A stretch of 7,240 bases of DNA from an uncultured Lachnospiraceae bacterium. Lineage in GTDB: Bacteria; Bacillota; Clostridia; Lachnospirales; Lachnospiraceae. A program made the translations under genes and the position numbers. The stretch is taken from assembly GCA_910577115.1 (NCBI GenBank), contig CAJTMC010000088.1:1-7240 (forward strand), read 5' to 3'. Below are positions 5,493-7,240 of the stretch, piece after piece (position 1 is the stretch's first letter; every line of letters begins with the position of its first letter). Under the pieces are notes generated by a model. The model made no database searches, had not been told where the DNA came from, and was given only the letters and a program-made list of their open reading frames with translations.

Positions 5493-6257
5493 ATGATAGG
5501 CATATATTTAAGTGGAACAGGAAATACAAAACACTGTATCGAGAAATTGATGGAGTTATTGGATCACTCGGCACAGGTCATCCCGATTGAGGGAAAAGAA
5601 ACAGCAAATTTATTGGCACAACATGACTTTGTTGTTTTGGCATATCCTGTACAATTTTCAAATGTCCCTGTCATGGTACGGGATTTTATAAAAGATCATT
5701 CAGACCTTTGGAAAGGAAAGATGGTGCTTTGCCTTGCCACAATGGGGTTGTTTAGTGGAGATGGGGCGGGCTGTTCCGCACGATTATTGAAAAAGTATGG
5801 TGCAAAAGTTGTTGGCGGTTTACACATTCATATGCCCGATTCTGTTTGTGATGTGAGGCTGCTAAAGAAATCCCTTGAAAAAAATCGGGAGATTATTAAG
5901 GCTGCAGACAGAAAAATTGAAAATTGTGTGGGCAAAATGAAGCAAGGAAAATACCCAAAAGACGGATTGTATTTTTACGATAGGATAGCAGGATTGCTCT
6001 GCCAACGATTATGGTATTATGGAAAAACAAAGGACTATTCTGATAAGCTGAAAATCAACAAAGCCTGTACGGGATGTGGGCTCTGTGTCAGTCTATGCCC
6101 TATGGAAAATCTCGTCATAAAAAACAGTAAGGCGACCGCAGGAAGTCGTTGTACTATGTGCTACCGATGTATCAGTTCCTGTCCCCATCAAGCAATAACA
6201 TTATTGGGAGATACAGTTGTTGAACAATGCCGCTATGAAAGATATTTTGATAAATAG
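5493..6257 (+). CDS. EFR1 family flavodoxin-ferredoxin fusion protein
   Basis: This 254-residue electron-transfer protein joins two redox modules. Residues about 1-150 form a flavodoxin-like domain, with the FMN phosphate loop in IYLSGTGNTKH (S7-K13), a YPVQFSNVP segment (flavodoxin loop position), and ATMGLFSGDGA, another flavin-contact region. A helical linker leads to a 2x[4Fe-4S] ferredoxin domain. Its motifs are C192-x2-C195-x2-C198-x3-C202-P and C220-x2-C223-x2-C226-x3-C230-P, all eight ligands present. The length and order match the EFR1 family of anaerobic Firmicutes. It probably carries electrons from a cytoplasmic donor to an unknown acceptor; its specific partner is not established. 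GAGG at 5482-5485 is well spaced from the ATG. A 9-bp inverted repeat overlaps the end of the gene (6237-6266). Confidence 0.93.
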   Translation: MIGIYLSGTGNTKHCIEKLMELLDHSAQVIPIEGKETANLLAQHDFVVLAYPVQFSNVPVMVRDFIKDHSDLWKGKMVLCLATMGLFSGDGAGCSARLLKKYGAKVVGGLHIHMPDSVCDVRLLKKSLEKNREIIKAADRKIENCVGKMKQGKYPKDGLYFYDRIAGLLCQRLWYYGKTKDYSDKLKINKACTGCGLCVSLCPMENLVIKNSKATAGSRCTMCYRCISSCPHQAITLLGDTVVEQCRYERYFDK

Positions 6258-6266
6258 ATATCTTTC
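6237..6266. repeat. 9-bp perfect inverted repeat across the EFR1 stop codon
   Basis: GAAAGATAT (6237-6245) and ATATCTTTC (6258-6266) are exact reverse complements with a 12-base loop that contains the stop codon TAG (6255-6257). No T-run follows. It may be a weak mRNA structure between the EFR1 and methyltransferase genes, or chance in AT-rich sequence. Confidence 0.35.
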
Positions 6267-6320
6267 TGACGGGGAGTAACACGATAACAAGATGAGCACA
6301 GGCATAACAGGAGAAACATT

Positions 6321-6947
6321 ATGGTAAATCCGTGGATAGAAATTCTATTAGATGATTACGAAAATCATATGCGGCTTGGTTCTGTTATGCAGCTGCAGAC
6401 AATGAACCAAATGATGAAAAGTCAGCTTGAGGATTACCCGGTATCCAGCGCAATGATATTAGGTGTTGCAGGAGGTAATGGCCTTGAGCATGTACAAAAA
6501 TGCAAATATGCAAAAGTGTATGGGGTGGATATCAATCCTGACTATCTTCAGGAGAGTGCCTTCAGATATCCTGATTTAACAGGAGTGTTGGAGTGCTTGT
6601 GCATTGACCTGACGAAACATATGGAGAGGTTGCCGGAAACAGAGCTACTTATTGCAAACCTACTGATTGAATATATAGGTTACAATAATTTTCAAAAGGT
6701 AGTTCAACATACCAATCCAAAGTATGTTTCATGTGCAATTCAATATAACATAGACGTAGAATGGGTGTCAGATTCTCCTTATATTCATGTATTTGACGGG
6801 TTGGAGAGCGTACATCAGCAAATAGACGCATCATTTGTTGAGAACTTGATGAAAAATATAGGATATCATCCAATCAAAGTATTAAGATATCCACTTCCCA
6901 ATGGGAAAGAGCTTATACAGATGGATTATGAAAAGGAGGGGATATAG
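6321..6947 (+). CDS. Class I SAM-dependent methyltransferase
   Basis: This 208-residue protein has a Rossmann-type methyltransferase core. Motif I is MILGVAGGNGLEHV (residues 45-58; glycine-rich loop for S-adenosylmethionine). The acidic end of strand two is VYGVDIN (D70, expected to bind the ribose hydroxyls). A post-I stretch, GVLECLCIDLT, is followed by the motif IV region LLIANLLIEYIGY. The N-terminal helices (WIEILLDDYENHM, MQLQTMNQMM) and the C-terminal PLPNGKELIQMDYE are typical of a clostridial subgroup that I recognise but whose substrate is unknown. AGGAG at 6309-6313 is seven bases from the ATG. Its stop lies three bases before the TTG start of an acetyltransferase gene, so the two are coupled; they may modify related small molecules. 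Confidence 0.88.
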   Translation: MVNPWIEILLDDYENHMRLGSVMQLQTMNQMMKSQLEDYPVSSAMILGVAGGNGLEHVQKCKYAKVYGVDINPDYLQESAFRYPDLTGVLECLCIDLTKHMERLPETELLIANLLIEYIGYNNFQKVVQHTNPKYVSCAIQYNIDVEWVSDSPYIHVFDGLESVHQQIDASFVENLMKNIGYHPIKVLRYPLPNGKELIQMDYEKEGI

Positions 6948-6950
6948 GCT

Positions 6951-7240
6951 TTGGAAGTTCATAAGTTAAGGAGTATTACACAAAGACCATTTAGCGTATT
7001 AGCAGATTGCGGAAAAATATATGAGTTCCTGCTTGAAATATATGAGAGGGACTGGAGAAACGGTGTACCAGCTCCCTTTTTTGAATATGCATACGCTTCA
7101 TTTTCCTACTGGATGGACATCTCCTATTCTTATAAAAATCGAATTTGGGAATGTGATGAAGAGATTGTGGCATTTTGCTTTTATGAGAATCCAGTGACAG
7201 ATATCTATTTCTGTCTGAAGCCTGGATACGAAGAACTGGC
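6951..7240 (+). CDS. GNAT family N-acetyltransferase (3' end outside window)
   Basis: The frame runs open from just after the methyltransferase stop to the window edge, giving 96 codons. The start is taken as TTG 6951, since no ATG or GTG precedes the conserved region and AAAAGGAGGGG at 6931-6941 lies upstream at acceptable spacing (from GGAGG at 6935-6939). The protein reads KIYEFLLEIYERDWRNGVPA, then PFFEYAYASFSYWMD, IWECDEEIVAFCFYENPVTD and YFCLKPGYEELA. This is the N-terminal half of a GNAT acetyltransferase, with the beta2-beta3 hairpin (EEIVAFCFYEN) and the turn towards the acetyl-CoA site. The acetyl-CoA-binding motif itself lies beyond the edge, so activity cannot be judged. The three-base gap to the methyltransferase implies translational coupling. 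The acyl acceptor is unknown. Confidence 0.8.
   Translation, partial: MEVHKLRSITQRPFSVLADCGKIYEFLLEIYERDWRNGVPAPFFEYAYASFSYWMDISYSYKNRIWECDEEIVAFCFYENPVTDIYFCLKPGYEEL

Noticed and set aside
1..7240. CRISPR arrays, tRNA or rRNA genes, transposase or integrase genes, toxin-antitoxin pairs
   Set aside because: I found no tandem spaced repeats, RNA gene signatures, DDE or recombinase motifs, or small toxin-like gene pairs on either strand.

Overview
The window looks like an accessory stretch of a Firmicutes chromosome, most likely a gut-type anaerobic Clostridia (Lachnospiraceae/Oscillospiraceae-like). The reasons are the strong GGAGG-type ribosome binding sites, the GTG/TTG starts, and a gene set typical of those genomes: a YtrA-type GntR regulator with an ABC-2 exporter, DUF3784, DUF3795, an EFR1-type flavodoxin/ferredoxin protein, and a SAM methyltransferase next to a GNAT acetyltransferase. 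Every gene I support lies on the + strand. The taxon is inferred from protein families, not from a marker gene.

Layout. 1-393 is the C-terminal end of an unrecognised protein that begins outside the window. 394-836 holds no intact gene. It contains a palindrome (448-475), the decayed C-terminal end of a GNAT acetyltransferase gene (488-607) with its intrinsic terminator still in place (624-670), and a consensus promoter (762-790). That promoter drives a tightly coupled regulator/ATPase/permease operon (837-2718). A long hairpin without a U-tract follows, and then a small DUF3784 membrane protein with its own possible promoter (2863-3195). Next come an NTF2-like gene broken by two compensating frameshifts (3230-3571), an intact PhnB/VOC-family gene (3611-4021), a 41-nt near-perfect palindrome (4092-4132), and a DUF1697 gene that has lost its C-terminal two thirds (4164-4427). 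From 4534 to the right edge runs a probable operon: GyrI-like effector-binding protein, DUF3795 Cys-rich protein, EFR1 flavodoxin-ferredoxin protein, SAM methyltransferase, and a GNAT acetyltransferase cut by the window edge.

How it works together. The first operon has the form of a substrate-responsive exporter: a YtrA-like repressor is cotranscribed with the ATPase and membrane subunits it probably controls. The rest is a row of small, mostly single-domain proteins of the kinds linked to drug or metabolite binding and modification (VOC, GyrI-like, GNAT, methyltransferase) and to redox chemistry (EFR1, DUF3795). Three genes in the row are decayed or truncated and palindromes sit between modules, so the region looks like a turnover zone where small accessory genes come and go. 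I do not see a transposase, integrase, attC site, CRISPR array, tRNA or rRNA. I also do not see a convincing new multi-gene system. The most useful observations concern the gene remnants, the palindromes, and the DUF3795/EFR1 redox pair.
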